Assembly: GCF_001591805.1 (NCBI RefSeq)
Contig: NZ_BCVP01000004.1
Coordinates: 124,001-188,000, forward strand
Reading direction: 5' to 3'
Source: Neobacillus novalis NBRC 102450
Lineage (GTDB): Bacteria; Bacillota; Bacilli; Bacillales; Cytobacillaceae
Length of the DNA: 64,000 bases
In this document: in pieces, positions 7,747 through 16,770 of the stretch
Layout of the letters: every line of letters starts with the position of its first letter
Numbering within the stretch: position 1 is the stretch's first letter
Program-made: the position numbers and the translations under genes
The notes under the pieces: model-generated
Databases searched by the model: none
What the model was told of the DNA's origin: nothing
The model's input: only the letters and a program-made list of their open reading frames with translations

Positions 7747-9750
7747 TTATACAAATCCCAACAATCTGCCGCCTTGATAAATGATTAAGGATAAAACATA
7801 GGCAATTGCGAAAGCATAGATCATCGAAAAAGCTGTCCACTTTTTCGAGGTTGTTTCTTTATAGATGGTTGCTACTGTTGCTAGGCACGGAATATACAAC
7901 AAAATGAAAACCATGAAACTATAGGCCGCAAGCGGGGTATAGTAATCTGCTAATAAACCCTGCAAACTGGCATCATTTGGTACAAAATAGATTATATTCA
8001 TTGTTGAAATAATCGCTTCTTTGGCTAGAAATCCTGTAATTAATGACGCGGATGCCTGCCATGTAGAAAAGCCAATTGGCGCGAAAATTGGCGCAATCGC
8101 ATTTCCAATCGCAGCCAAATAACTGTGATCCATATCCACGTTTAAACCATTGGGACCAGCGTATGATAACAGCCAAATAAAGACAGAACCTGCAAAAATA
8201 AATGTTCCTGCCTTTCTAACGAAGCCTTTCCCTTTATCCCAAGTACTTCTCCATAATGATTGGAATTGAGGAAGACGATACGGCGGCAATTCAATCACAA
8301 ACAAGGAAGTTTCTGATTTTAAAATCGTAGAAGAAAAGATTTTTGCCAAAATTAACGCTACAACAATTCCAAGGACATAAAGGCTTAGAACAACAAATGC
8401 TTTATTACCGGCAAAAAAGGCGCCCACAAATAAAGCATATACAGGCAAACGAGCGGAACAGGACATTAATGGCGTAAGTAAAATGGTTAATAGCCGTTCC
8501 CTTGGGGTTTCAATCGTTCTTGCCGCCATGATTCCAGGGACATTACAGCCAAAGCCAATCATCATCGGAATAAAGGCCTTCCCATTCAATCCTACCGATT
8601 CCATAATTCGGTCCATAACTAGGGCAACCCGAGCCATGTACCCGGAGTCTTCCAATAACGATATAAAGAAGAATAGTATAAAGATTTGCGGCACAAACAC
8701 GAGAACACCGCCGACCCCGGCTACTAATCCATTAATTATTAAGGCATGAATAAACTCAGAAGCATTTATCGCCGTTAATACCTTTTCGAATCCGACCGTA
8801 ACTGGACCAGTTAAAAGGGCATCCAAGCCATCGGATAATGGTGTTCCTAACCAATCAAATGTCAGCATGAACATCAAATACATCAGCAGCAAAAAGATCG
8901 GCATCCCAACATAGCGATTGGTTACAATACTGTCAATTTTCTCTGAGAGCGGGATATCCGAATTACTTTTTCTTGCAACATCAGCAACGATACTCTCAAT
9001 GACTTCTTTTCTTTTTAAATAGATGAAGTTTGCTAATGATTTACTCTCATAAAGTTTCTGAAGTTGTAATTCTAAATTTGCGGTAATTGCCTCTAGCTTT
9101 TCGGCGTCTGCAATACTATTAACATAGTCTTTAACATAGTCATTTCCTTCAAAATACTGAATCGCCAGAAAACGCGCAGAATGATTAGTTTTTCCGCTTA
9201 TTTTAGCGGTCAATAAAGTGATTGCTTCCTCAACCTCTTTTCCATAATAAACGAGGTTCTTTTTCGTTGGCTGAATCGATTTTGTGGCGATGACATCGAC
9301 GAGCTTATCACAGCCCTTTCCACTTCTTGCCACGACTGGGACGACCGGTACACCAAGAACTTCCGATAACTTAGAAGCGTCAATATGAATTCCGCGCTTA
9401 TTAGCGACATCAATCATATTTAGACCAATAAGAGCTGGCTTTTCAAATTCAAGTAATTGCAGGGTTAAATGTAAATTTCGTTCTAATTGTGAAGCATCCA
9501 ATATATTTAACAGGCGGTCAACAGATTCATTCAAGAAAAAGGAAGTAACCACCCCTTCATCTTTTGATAACGGATTAAGAGTGTATACACCTGGTAAATC
9601 GATTAAATGGCCTATATTATTTTTGAAAACGCCAACTTTCTTTTCAACGGTTACACCGCTCCAGTTACCGACATACTCATAGGAACCTGTTAGATTATTA
9701 AACAAGGAAGTTTTCCCAGTATTGGGGTTTCCGATAAGCGCGATTTCCAT
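7747..9750 (-). CDS. feoB: ferrous iron transport protein B
   Basis: FeoB is the ferrous iron permease of the cytoplasmic membrane. This 667-residue copy has the N-terminal G domain with G1 GNPNTGKTS (7-15), G3 DLPG (about 52-55) and G4 NMID (about 111-114). A helical regulatory domain and two Gate domains with many membrane helices follow (about 280-660), including the conserved GCNVPGIMAARTIE and CSARLPVY segments. Its ATG shares one base with the feoA stop (TAATG), which couples the two. Length is normal for Firmicutes. Confidence 0.97.
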   Translation of the reverse strand: MEIALIGNPNTGKTSLFNNLTGSYEYVGNWSGVTVEKKVGVFKNNIGHLIDLPGVYTLNPLSKDEGVVTSFFLNESVDRLLNILDASQLERNLHLTLQLLEFEKPALIGLNMIDVANKRGIHIDASKLSEVLGVPVVPVVARSGKGCDKLVDVIATKSIQPTKKNLVYYGKEVEEAITLLTAKISGKTNHSARFLAIQYFEGNDYVKDYVNSIADAEKLEAITANLELQLQKLYESKSLANFIYLKRKEVIESIVADVARKSNSDIPLSEKIDSIVTNRYVGMPIFLLLMYLMFMLTFDWLGTPLSDGLDALLTGPVTVGFEKVLTAINASEFIHALIINGLVAGVGGVLVFVPQIFILFFFISLLEDSGYMARVALVMDRIMESVGLNGKAFIPMMIGFGCNVPGIMAARTIETPRERLLTILLTPLMSCSARLPVYALFVGAFFAGNKAFVVLSLYVLGIVVALILAKIFSSTILKSETSLFVIELPPYRLPQFQSLWRSTWDKGKGFVRKAGTFIFAGSVFIWLLSYAGPNGLNVDMDHSYLAAIGNAIAPIFAPIGFSTWQASASLITGFLAKEAIISTMNIIYFVPNDASLQGLLADYYTPLAAYSFMVFILLYIPCLATVATIYKETTSKKWTAFSMIYAFAIAYVLSLIIYQGGRLLGFV

Positions 9751-9974
9751 TATATTCTCTCCACTTCAATCTGTACTGCTTCCCGGCGGCGGATGCCGAC
9801 ACATTGTCCGCAGGATTCAATCATAATCGGGCCGCCAAATGGCATGACACATTTCACGCACACTTCTGAGCCTTCTGTTATCCCTAAATCAAGTAAACGT
9901 CTTTGTACCAGGTGACCAACATGAGAAATGTCAATAATCTTTCCCTTATCTCCTGCTTTTAACGATCCAAACAT
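9750..9974 (-). CDS. feoA: ferrous iron transport protein A
   Basis: The 74-residue SH3-like FeoA protein is the small cytosolic partner that stimulates FeoB. Typical segments are GDKGKIIDI, RRLLDLGITEGSEV and GGPIMIES. AAGGGTG lies 6 nt before ATG 9974; the upstream GTG at 9983 is too close to it. It is the first gene of the operon, just downstream of a Fur box. Confidence 0.95.
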   Translation of the reverse strand: MFGSLKAGDKGKIIDISHVGHLVQRRLLDLGITEGSEVCVKCVMPFGGPIMIESCGQCVGIRRREAVQIEVERI

Positions 9975-9999
9975 GTATATCACCCTTATCTATGTTAAT

Positions 10000-10014
10000 T
10001 GAGAATGATTATCT
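10000..10014 (-). promoter_or_regulatory. Fur box upstream of feoA
   Basis: TGAGAATGATTATCT matches the Bacillus 7-1-7 Fur consensus TGATAATNATTATCA at 12 of 14 defined positions. It lies 26 bp before the feoA start, so iron repression of feoAB is expected. Confidence 0.8.
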
Positions 10015-10085
10015 TTCTAAATGTATTTTAACACTTTTTTAGGGTAATAAGCATAGTAAATTTGACAATTGTTCGAAAAGTTTTC

Positions 10086-10125
10086 AAAAAAAAAGGAAGA
10101 GGCGATATTTCTCTTCCTTTTTTTT
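10086..10125. terminator. bidirectional terminator after thiT
   Basis: AAGGAAGAG (10093-10101) pairs with CTCTTCCTT (10111-10119), with A and T runs on both flanks. It ends the minus-strand thiT transcript. Confidence 0.85.
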
Positions 10126-10135
10126 GCATTGGTAA

Positions 10136-10723
10136 TTAATTTTTCCCAAGGATTACTCTCTTTGGTACTGCACCGATGACAAGAATCACGATAATGGCAC
10201 TAATTACGAAACTTGGGAGCATATATGTTCCATTATAACCTAGTGAGTAAATCATAACCGGCTGTCCTTTAGGTGCATATTCTCCGAAAAATACAGCCCC
10301 AGCAACAACATGACAAAGATAGCGAAGTAAACTTCCTATAAAGGCTCCAAGGACTGTATAGGTCATCCATGTTCGTTTATTTCCTTCGTCAAGGGATTTC
10401 CGGATTTTCCCTGCCAATAGTCCGGCTAACCCAACTACTGTAAAGGCAATAAAATAGTCGAGAATCCCCTGAACAATGAAATAAAATTTCGCAAATCCAA
10501 GGACAACTTGGAGAAGCCCAAGTAAGAATCCCGTTAATAATCCGCCACGTATTCCCCAGCGATATGCCATGAGAAAAATCGGCACCATAGCAATCGAAAT
10601 AGACCCGCCCTGCGGCCAAATTTTTAATGAAAGCAGATCGGCAGCAAAATCCAATAAAAAGGCAAGTGCTGAAAAAACAGCCACCTCGGCGATAAATAGT
10701 GTATTACTTCTCTTTTTGTTCAC
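10136..10723 (-). CDS. thiT: thiamine ECF transporter substrate-binding subunit ThiT (YuaJ)
   Basis: ThiT is the S component that binds thiamine and docks onto the shared ECF energy module. This 195-residue protein is almost wholly hydrophobic with about six membrane helices. It carries the KIWPQGGSISIAMVPIF and EYAPKGQP segments typical of YuaJ/ThiT. The GTG start has AGGGGG about 8 nt upstream. A TPP riboswitch and attenuator directly upstream confirm thiamine as the substrate. The ECF ATPase and T component are not in this window. Confidence 0.95.
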   Translation of the reverse strand: MNKKRSNTLFIAEVAVFSALAFLLDFAADLLSLKIWPQGGSISIAMVPIFLMAYRWGIRGGLLTGFLLGLLQVVLGFAKFYFIVQGILDYFIAFTVVGLAGLLAGKIRKSLDEGNKRTWMTYTVLGAFIGSLLRYLCHVVAGAVFFGEYAPKGQPVMIYSLGYNGTYMLPSFVISAIIVILVIGAVPKRVILGKN

Positions 10724-10800
10724 TCCTGTTTCCCCCTATTAAACTTTTTGGACTCGGCTGATATCTTCCATAAACCAGATGGTGCCACTAAATTTAAACG

Positions 10801-10840
10801 AAAAAAAAGCAATGAGACATAAGGAATTGTCTGCATTGCT
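10801..10840 (-). terminator. attenuator terminator in the thiT leader
   Basis: GCAATG-AGACA (10809-10819) pairs with TGTCT-GCATTGC (10828-10839, one bulged G), followed on the minus strand by eight T. It sits between the TPP aptamer and thiT, and is the probable OFF switch of the riboswitch. Confidence 0.85.
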
Positions 10841-10856
10841 TTACTTGTCCGGCAAA

Positions 10857-10946
10857 CCACATCCCTACGCTAGTGTTAACTAACAGGTTCATAGGGTCAG
10901 AACTCCAACGTTCACTCTCAGCCGCCTAAAGCAGCCCCCCCTGTGG
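10857..10946 (-). ncRNA. TPP (THI-box) riboswitch controlling thiT
   Basis: On the minus strand the conserved elements occur in order: a GC-rich P1/P2 arm, CTGAGA, then GACCC, TGAACCTG, TTAACACTAGCG and the closing GTAGGGA. CCACA/TGTGG close P1. A terminator hairpin follows within 20 nt. Thiamine pyrophosphate binding is expected to favour termination. Confidence 0.95.
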
Positions 10947-10970
10947 AAATATTCAATTGATTCCTTATCG

Positions 10971-10999
10971 AATATACTATTGATTTAGCGCTTTGACAA
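10971..10999 (-). promoter_or_regulatory. sigma-A promoter of the thiT leader
   Basis: TTGTCA (10994-10999), a 17-nt spacer and TATATT (10971-10976) on the minus strand lie about 25 nt upstream of the riboswitch. Confidence 0.7.
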
Positions 11000-11157
11000 G
11001 GAAAAAATGCCATCCATTTTGATACCTATGATTTTATTTCTCCAATGAGATTTATCTAGACTGATATTGGGAAATTTTTTTTATTTAAATATATAAAGGA
11101 TTTTACTCATTATAAGCGAATTATCTTTGTAATCATGTTTGGACAGAGGGGGTTAAT

Positions 11158-12300
11158 ATGTTTACAGATGAACAAACCGATTTAATTGCCTTTTTTGATA
11201 AAAATAAAGAAAATTTATTAATCGAATGGGGTAATTCAACTGTTATTTCTAAAGGGGACCCTTATTTAGGTGAAATTCAGGAAAATGCTAAGGCCCTTCT
11301 TAACGTAGTATTAACGATGCACCAGATGACTAACGAGGAAATTTTAGCGATGCTTGAGCATCTTGCGAAAAAAATTTCACATGAAAGAGTAATGGCTAAT
11401 ATTAACATTGGCGATTTTGTTTATAATGTCAATTTGGGAAGAACGGTTTTATACAGCTATTTAAGTAAAACGGGTATTCCTTGGCCAGATCTACAGGAAT
11501 CAATGAATAAAATTAATTTCTGCTTCGATAAATTTCTTTATTTTGCCGTTTCCTTTTATACAGAGGCCAAAAACAAAATCATTGAGGAAAAGACCATGTT
11601 CATCGACTCGACCCATCAGGATCGGTTAACACTTCTTGGACAAATGACCTCAAGTTTCATTCATGAATTTAGGAACCCGCTAACATCTGTTCAGGGATTT
11701 ATTCAATTACTGAAAGCAGATTATCCAAATATGAAGTATTTAGAAATTATTTCGAGCGAGTTGGATCAGCTAAATTTTCGTATCTCACAGTTCCTGCTTT
11801 TATCTAAAAAAGAATTAATCGGCAAAGAAAAATCGGATTTCAATATGAATAAGCTTATTGATGAAGTACTAAACTTTCTCTATCCTAGTATTCTTGATGG
11901 TAAAGTTAAAATAAACAAGGATTTATGTGAAGATATTACATTAAATGGTTATGCCGATGAAATTAGACAGGTCTTTATTAATATCATTTTTAATGCCATT
12001 GATGTCCTTAATCATCATGTGCATGAGAACCCAACAATAAATATTGTCAGCTTTTTAAAAGATAATCAGCACATCACAATCGATATTTCTAATAATGGAC
12101 CGATGATTCCGGCAGAATTACAGGAAACCATTTTCGAGCCATTTTTTACGACCAAAAAACTTGGCACAGGGCTTGGTTTGTTTGTCTGTAAAGAAATTAT
12201 TGAAAAACATAAAGGAGAGATGTTTTGTGATTCCAAACCAGAGAAAACCACTTTTTCACTTACTCTCCCCCTTGCCACAGACTCCAAAATATGTGAATAA
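11158..12300 (+). CDS. soluble sporulation-type sensor histidine kinase
   Basis: The 380-residue protein has no membrane helix. The N-terminal 150 residues look helical and resemble the RsbRD N-terminal/globin-like sensor fold (LLIEWGN opening). The HisKA dimerisation domain follows with the H box SFIHEFRNPLTS (about 173-184). The ATPase domain has an N box EIRQVFINIIFNAID, a degenerate D box DISNNGP and the G2 box GTGLGLFV. The HEFRNPLTSVQGFIQLL motif is that of the KinA-E group feeding the Spo0F phosphorelay. AGAGGGGG precedes the ATG. No response regulator is adjacent, which also fits a phosphorelay orphan kinase. The sensor-domain name is tentative. Confidence 0.88.
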   Translation: MFTDEQTDLIAFFDKNKENLLIEWGNSTVISKGDPYLGEIQENAKALLNVVLTMHQMTNEEILAMLEHLAKKISHERVMANINIGDFVYNVNLGRTVLYSYLSKTGIPWPDLQESMNKINFCFDKFLYFAVSFYTEAKNKIIEEKTMFIDSTHQDRLTLLGQMTSSFIHEFRNPLTSVQGFIQLLKADYPNMKYLEIISSELDQLNFRISQFLLLSKKELIGKEKSDFNMNKLIDEVLNFLYPSILDGKVKINKDLCEDITLNGYADEIRQVFINIIFNAIDVLNHHVHENPTINIVSFLKDNQHITIDISNNGPMIPAELQETIFEPFFTTKKLGTGLGLFVCKEIIEKHKGEMFCDSKPEKTTFSLTLPLATDSKICE

Positions 12301-12315
12301 ACTAAGCTAAACAAG

Positions 12316-12344
12316 CCCTGCATATCCGGAGCGGGGATTTTTTT
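12316..12344 (+). terminator. terminator of the histidine kinase gene
   Basis: CCCTGC pairs with GCGGGG (one wobble) around a 9-nt loop, followed by A and seven T. Confidence 0.75.
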
Positions 12345-12421
12345 ATTTTCTTCCCTATTCACCTTCCGAAAAAGCCTTTTTAGCATATGATGTACTAAAA
12401 TTTTTTTCGGGAGCATTGCCT

Positions 12422-12982
12422 ATGTTTACCTTAAAAGTTGACCATGAAATTGAGCTTCAATTATTTGAACGGCAACACGCATTAAAACTGTATCAGCTTG
12501 TTGAAGAAAATCGCGAACATTTACGGGAGTGGATGCCATGGGTTGACAGTATGACTGCCCCTTATCATTTCGAATCCATCATACCGGTTTGGCTTTCTCA
12601 ATTTGCTGAGAATACGGCCCTTAATGTTGGAATTATTTACAACCGGGAACTTGTCGGGTCGATTGGATTACATCAAATGGATTGGTATAACAGCACGGCA
12701 AGTATTGGCTATTACCTTGCTAAAAAGGCAGAAGGACACGGTATAATCACCCGTACTGTTCAAGCCATGTTAAACTACGCTTTTTTCCAATTAGGATTAA
12801 ACCGTATCGAAATTCGCTGCGGGGTTAAAAACAAGAAAAGCCAGGCGATTCCGGATAGACTCGGATTCGTTAAGGAAGGAATCATAAGAGATGGAGAACA
12901 ATTAAACGGCCGCTTTCACAATCTTATCGTTTACAGCATGCTGGCTCGTGAATGGAAAGGAGCAGCAACCCAACAAAGATAA
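12422..12982 (+). CDS. GNAT acetyltransferase, RimL/YdaF type
   Basis: The 186-residue protein is a GCN5-related N-acetyltransferase of the ribosomal-protein-serine acetyltransferase group (RimL, B. subtilis YdaF). Typical segments are LREWMPWVD near the N terminus, VGSIGLHQMD, the acetyl-CoA-binding region around KKAEGHGIITRTV (normally G-x-G-x-x) and LNRIEIRCGVKNKKS. An upstream TTG (12416) is possible but lies 3 nt from GGGAG. ATG 12422 has 8-nt spacing. Confidence 0.88.
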   Translation: MFTLKVDHEIELQLFERQHALKLYQLVEENREHLREWMPWVDSMTAPYHFESIIPVWLSQFAENTALNVGIIYNRELVGSIGLHQMDWYNSTASIGYYLAKKAEGHGIITRTVQAMLNYAFFQLGLNRIEIRCGVKNKKSQAIPDRLGFVKEGIIRDGEQLNGRFHNLIVYSMLAREWKGAATQQR

Positions 12983-12993
12983 ATTATTTCTTG

Positions 12994-13020
12994 ATGCTGC
13001 CAATTGGCGGCATTTTTCTT
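12994..13020 (+). terminator. terminator of the GNAT gene
   Basis: ATGCTGCC/GGCGGCAT with one wobble pair and an AATT loop is followed by TTTTCTTTT. Confidence 0.8.
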
Positions 13021-13163
13021 TTAGAGCATAATCCGCTTATTGACTATTTTATTGAATAATAAAATTATCCAACCCGCAATTAGAAATTGAAATGTAAGGT
13101 AATAATGAGACAAAGAGTTATTTTGTAAGTGAGGTGGCATACCTTACTAGTGTAAGGGAACCG

Positions 13164-14471
13164 ATGATTTGGATGAATATTGTTATAATAGCGCTCCTAA
13201 TTGCGTTTACTGCATTTTTTGTAGCATCGGAATTTGCAATTGTAAGAGTGCGGACAACGAGAATTGACCAATTACTGTCCGAAGGAAACAAAAAAGCCGA
13301 GTCAGCCAAAAAAGTCATTTCCAATATGGATGGATACTTATCCGCTACACAGGTAGGTATTACGATTACTTCCTTACTATTAGGATGGCGTGGAGAGTCC
13401 ACGATCCGTGAGCTTTTAAACCCTCTTTTGGAATGGATTCAGTTACCGATATCAATAAATCAAGTTTTCTCGTTTATATTAGCCTTTGCGATCATCACCT
13501 TTTTCAATGTCGTTATTGGTGAATTAGCCCCGAAAACGATTGCGATACAAAAGGCTGAAGAAATCATCCTGCTATTCGCGCCTCCAATGATTTTCTTTTA
13601 TAAGCTAATGTATCCGTTTATTTGGGTGCTTAATCGGTCGGCCCGTTTTATCACAGGTTTGTTCGGCATTAAACCGGTTTCTGAACAAGATCTCGTACTT
13701 TCAGAGGAAGAACTGCGGATGATCCTCTCGCAAAGCTATGAAAGCGGAGAAATCAATCATTCAGAATACAGCTATATGAATAAGATTTTTGAATTTGACG
13801 ATCGAATAGCGAAGGAAATTATGGTTCCGCGAACAGAGGTCATTACACTGCCAAAGAACGCTGAACTTGAAGAAATCATCGAAACAGTGAAGGAAGAAGG
13901 GTATACACGCTATCCCGTTATTGACGGTGACAAGGATACGATTTTAGGAATTGTTAATATTAAAGAAATTTTAACCGATTGTATTCTGCAGAAGTGTAAT
14001 GGCGAAGAACCGCTAATGTATTATTTAAAGCCTGTGATTCATGTGATAGAGAGCATTCCTATTCAACAACTATTGGTGAAGCTGCAAAAAAGCCGCTCTC
14101 ACATGGCTGTTTTATCGGATGAATATGGCGGTACGGCAGGAATCGTGACTGTCGAAGATATTCTCGAAGAAATTGTTGGTGAAATTCGTGATGAATTCGA
14201 CTTGGATGAGCGTCCATTAATACAAAAAATAGCTGATGGTCACTTTGTACTGGATGGGAAGGTCTTAATAAGTGAAGTAAACGACCTGTTAGGTACAACA
14301 CTTGAAGAGGATGATGTCGATACCATTGGCGGCTGGTTCTTAACGCAAAAATTTGATGTACATAAAGGAGAGTCCATCGAAAAAGAGGGATTCGTTTTTA
14401 AAATTGAGGAAATTGAAGGACATCATATTTTATATATCGAGGTTTTCAAGTCTCCTAAGTCTCCTATATAG
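13164..14471 (+). CDS. CNNM/CorC-type transporter with CBS domains (copy 1)
   Basis: The 435-residue membrane protein belongs to the hemolysin-C/CNNM family (B. subtilis YhdP, YhdT, YrkA, MpfA), linked to Mg2+ efflux and tolerance. A DUF21 domain with four membrane helices occupies about residues 1-185. A CBS pair follows (about 205-330, with IMVPRTEV and DEYGGTAGIVTVEDILEEIVGE), and a C-terminal CorC_HlyC domain (about 345-430). The frame opens at GTG 13134, but AAGGG lies 5 nt before ATG 13164. A near-identical paralogue follows after 261 bp. Confidence 0.93.
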   Translation: MIWMNIVIIALLIAFTAFFVASEFAIVRVRTTRIDQLLSEGNKKAESAKKVISNMDGYLSATQVGITITSLLLGWRGESTIRELLNPLLEWIQLPISINQVFSFILAFAIITFFNVVIGELAPKTIAIQKAEEIILLFAPPMIFFYKLMYPFIWVLNRSARFITGLFGIKPVSEQDLVLSEEELRMILSQSYESGEINHSEYSYMNKIFEFDDRIAKEIMVPRTEVITLPKNAELEEIIETVKEEGYTRYPVIDGDKDTILGIVNIKEILTDCILQKCNGEEPLMYYLKPVIHVIESIPIQQLLVKLQKSRSHMAVLSDEYGGTAGIVTVEDILEEIVGEIRDEFDLDERPLIQKIADGHFVLDGKVLISEVNDLLGTTLEEDDVDTIGGWFLTQKFDVHKGESIEKEGFVFKIEEIEGHHILYIEVFKSPKSPI

Positions 14472-14482
14472 GAGACGTTTTT
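14459..14482 (+). terminator. terminator of CNNM copy 1
   Basis: The perfect palindrome GTCTCCTATATAGGAGAC (14459-14476) spans the stop codon and is followed by G and six T. Confidence 0.85.
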
Positions 14483-14732
14483 TGTTGAAATTTTTTTGTA
14501 ATATTTCAACTTTTCTGTTCATATTTGCGAAAATTCTCCATAAAATGTTGTTATCAACTCTTACTCCAACGAGGACGTTTGACTGAATAGGTTAAATTCT
14601 TTATAATTATTGTTAATTTATATATTGTTGAGGTGGTATACTTTCCATAAGACGAGATTAGAAGAAAATAAGTTTTGTATAATACTGGGAGGTGACTCCT
14701 TTCTCGTGTAACAACGGGATAAGGGAACTTAT

Positions 14733-16085
14733 TTGGACATATTTAACTTGGTTTTAATAGCCATTTTAATAGCTTTAACTGCATTTTTTGTTGCTTCAGA
14801 ATTTGCGATTGTTAAAATTAGAAGTTCAAGAATTGATCAGTTAATTGAGGAAGGAAATTCGAAGGCTGTTTCTGTCAAAAAGGTCATTTCAAATTTAGAT
14901 GAATACCTGTCTGCCTGTCAGTTAGGTATTACGATAACGGCTCTTGGTCTTGGGTGGATTGGGGAAAAGACAATTAAAGGTTTGCTTGCACCACTTTTTG
15001 TTAAACTCAACATACCTGAGAGTGCAACCCACCTATTATCAGTTGGAATTGCGTTTGCTGCCATCACGTTTTTACACGTTGTGGTCGGAGAGCTCGCACC
15101 AAAAACGCTAGCCATTCAAAAGGCTGAATGGATTACTATGATTGTGTCCGGCCCGCTTATCTTTTTTTATAAGCTCATGTACCCATTTATTTGGGTTTTG
15201 AATGGATCATCTCGGGTTGTTTCCGGCATTTTTGGGTTAAAGCCAGTGTCTGAAAATGAAATTGCTCATACGGAGGAAGAGCTTCGCATTATCCTGTCTG
15301 AAAGCTATAAAAGTGGTGAAATTAACCAATCGGAGTTTAAGTATGTAAATAAAATTTTTGAATTTGATAACCGCATTGCCAAAGAAATTATGGTTCCAAG
15401 AACGGAAATTGTCTCATTATCCAAGGATGATTCATTAGAAACTTTTCTTCAGGTTTTACGTGAAGAAAAGTTCACAAGGTATCCGATCATTGATGGTGAT
15501 AAGGACCATATTATCGGGCTTATCAATATAAAGGAAATTATGACTGATTTAATTGGAAAGGAAAACCTTTCAACAAGGAACTTGGAAACCTATACCCGAC
15601 CGATTATTAGAGTAATAGAAACTATTCCCATCCATGATTTGCTGGTAAAAATGCAAAAAGAAAGAATGCATATGGCAATATTAATGGATGAATATGGTGG
15701 TACATCAGGGCTTGTTACCGTAGAAGATATCCTTGAAGAAATTGTTGGCGAGATACGTGACGAATTTGATATGGACGAAGTTCCAGAGGTTCGTAAAATG
15801 AAAGAAAACCATTATATTATTGACTCGAAGGTTTTAGTAAGCGAAGTCAATGATTTATTGGGAGTTGACATTAATGACGAAGACATTGATACCATTGGCG
15901 GCTGGATTCTCACTGAGAATTATGAAGCTAAAGAAGGTGACGTCATTCATCATGAAACGTATTCCTTTAAAATCCTCGATATGGAAGAGCATCATATAAA
16001 ATATATTGAAGTAACCAAAAATTCTGCAAATAGTGGAACCGATATCCAACAAATCGCTCTGTCAAAATCAGAAGTACTATCATAG
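14733..16085 (+). CDS. CNNM/CorC-type transporter with CBS domains (copy 2)
   Basis: The 450-residue protein has the same layout as copy 1: DUF21 membrane domain (1-185), two CBS motifs (with EIMVPRTEIVSL and DEYGGTSGLVTVEDILEEI) and a CorC_HlyC domain (about 345-430). It adds a short polar C-terminal tail. The start is TTG with AAGGG 7 nt upstream. It most resembles B. subtilis YhdP at its N terminus. No M-box riboswitch is visible in the 260-bp upstream gap, so Mg2+ control at the RNA level is not supported. Confidence 0.93.
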   Translation: MDIFNLVLIAILIALTAFFVASEFAIVKIRSSRIDQLIEEGNSKAVSVKKVISNLDEYLSACQLGITITALGLGWIGEKTIKGLLAPLFVKLNIPESATHLLSVGIAFAAITFLHVVVGELAPKTLAIQKAEWITMIVSGPLIFFYKLMYPFIWVLNGSSRVVSGIFGLKPVSENEIAHTEEELRIILSESYKSGEINQSEFKYVNKIFEFDNRIAKEIMVPRTEIVSLSKDDSLETFLQVLREEKFTRYPIIDGDKDHIIGLINIKEIMTDLIGKENLSTRNLETYTRPIIRVIETIPIHDLLVKMQKERMHMAILMDEYGGTSGLVTVEDILEEIVGEIRDEFDMDEVPEVRKMKENHYIIDSKVLVSEVNDLLGVDINDEDIDTIGGWILTENYEAKEGDVIHHETYSFKILDMEEHHIKYIEVTKNSANSGTDIQQIALSKSEVLS

Positions 16086-16094
16086 CTTTTTTAA

Positions 16095-16128
16095 AGACCG
16101 TGTTAATCGATAACGGTCTATTTTTTTT
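16095..16128 (+). terminator. terminator of CNNM copy 2
   Basis: AGACCGT/ACGGTCT around an 11-nt loop is followed by A and eight T. Confidence 0.85.
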
Positions 16129-16210
16129 GCTTAAAAACTCCTTTTATTGAAGATTCGTCCAATCAACAAGCCCTTTAAACGCATATCCTGCTTGCAAGGA
16201 GGGATGAGAA

Positions 16211-16396
16211 ATGGATCGTTTAGCAAATTTATTTTTCGTTTGTATCTTAGCTGGGTTTGCCCTTATTCATATGCCTGTCATTTCATTTCTAGCTGGCATG
16301 ACATCATTTTTTCACGTTGTCGGAGCTCTCGCAATTTTAGTCTTTTCTTTTGTCCTGCTCTACCTAGGCATCAAAGCACTTTTTACCAAATTGTAA
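16211..16396 (+). CDS. 61-residue small membrane protein
   Basis: Two hydrophobic helices (about residues 6-26 and 33-57) make up nearly the whole protein. It has a very strong ribosome binding site (AAGGAGGGATGA) and its own terminator, so it is a real gene. I do not recognise the family. Confidence 0.75.
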   Translation: MDRLANLFFVCILAGFALIHMPVISFLAGMTSFFHVVGALAILVFSFVLLYLGIKALFTKL

Positions 16397-16418
16397 GTGG
16401 TTGCACCTTCACTCGGCC

Positions 16419-16454
16419 AAAAAAGATCAGATTGTGATAAATCTGATCTTTTTT
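16419..16454. terminator. bidirectional terminator between convergent small genes
   Basis: AGATCAGATT (16424-16433) and AATCTGATCT (16440-16449) pair perfectly with A and T runs outside. It serves the small membrane protein and probably the convergent coiled-coil gene. Confidence 0.85.
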
Positions 16455-16473
16455 GCTTTCTGCCTAATAAAAT

Positions 16474-16770
16474 TTATTTTGATTTGAGAATGATTAGATC
16501 CTCTTCAGCTTTTGCTATTTTAATTAAATGGGAATCAAGTCGGCGGTTGATATGCTGAATATCGCCGCTCTGTTTATCTTCAATCCGCTGAAGGGATTCT
16601 TTAATATCGGATAGGTCGATTTGGTTTACCTCTACCCTATGCTCGATGCTGTCCATCTTTTCTAATCTTGAAAGTCTCCTCTCAATATTCTCCAATGTTT
16701 CATTAAATGTATTGATTAAGCTTTTTATATCCATAACATTTTCGGTTAATTTTTCAAATTCCTTTTCCAT
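16474..16770 (-). CDS. small coiled-coil hypothetical protein
   Basis: The 98-residue protein is almost wholly predicted helix with heptad-like hydrophobic spacing (IKSLINTFNETLENIERRL, IKESLQRIEDKQ). It has no Cys and no signal peptide. ATG 16770 has AAGGGAG about 9 nt upstream; the TTG two codons before it is too close. Function is unknown. Confidence 0.65.
   Translation of the reverse strand: MEKEFEKLTENVMDIKSLINTFNETLENIERRLSRLEKMDSIEHRVEVNQIDLSDIKESLQRIEDKQSGDIQHINRRLDSHLIKIAKAEEDLIILKSK

Noticed and set aside
14482..14732. M-box (Mg2+) riboswitch upstream of the second CNNM gene
   Set aside because: The conserved M-box sequence blocks are not present; only a promoter-like AT-rich stretch and a ribosome binding site are seen.
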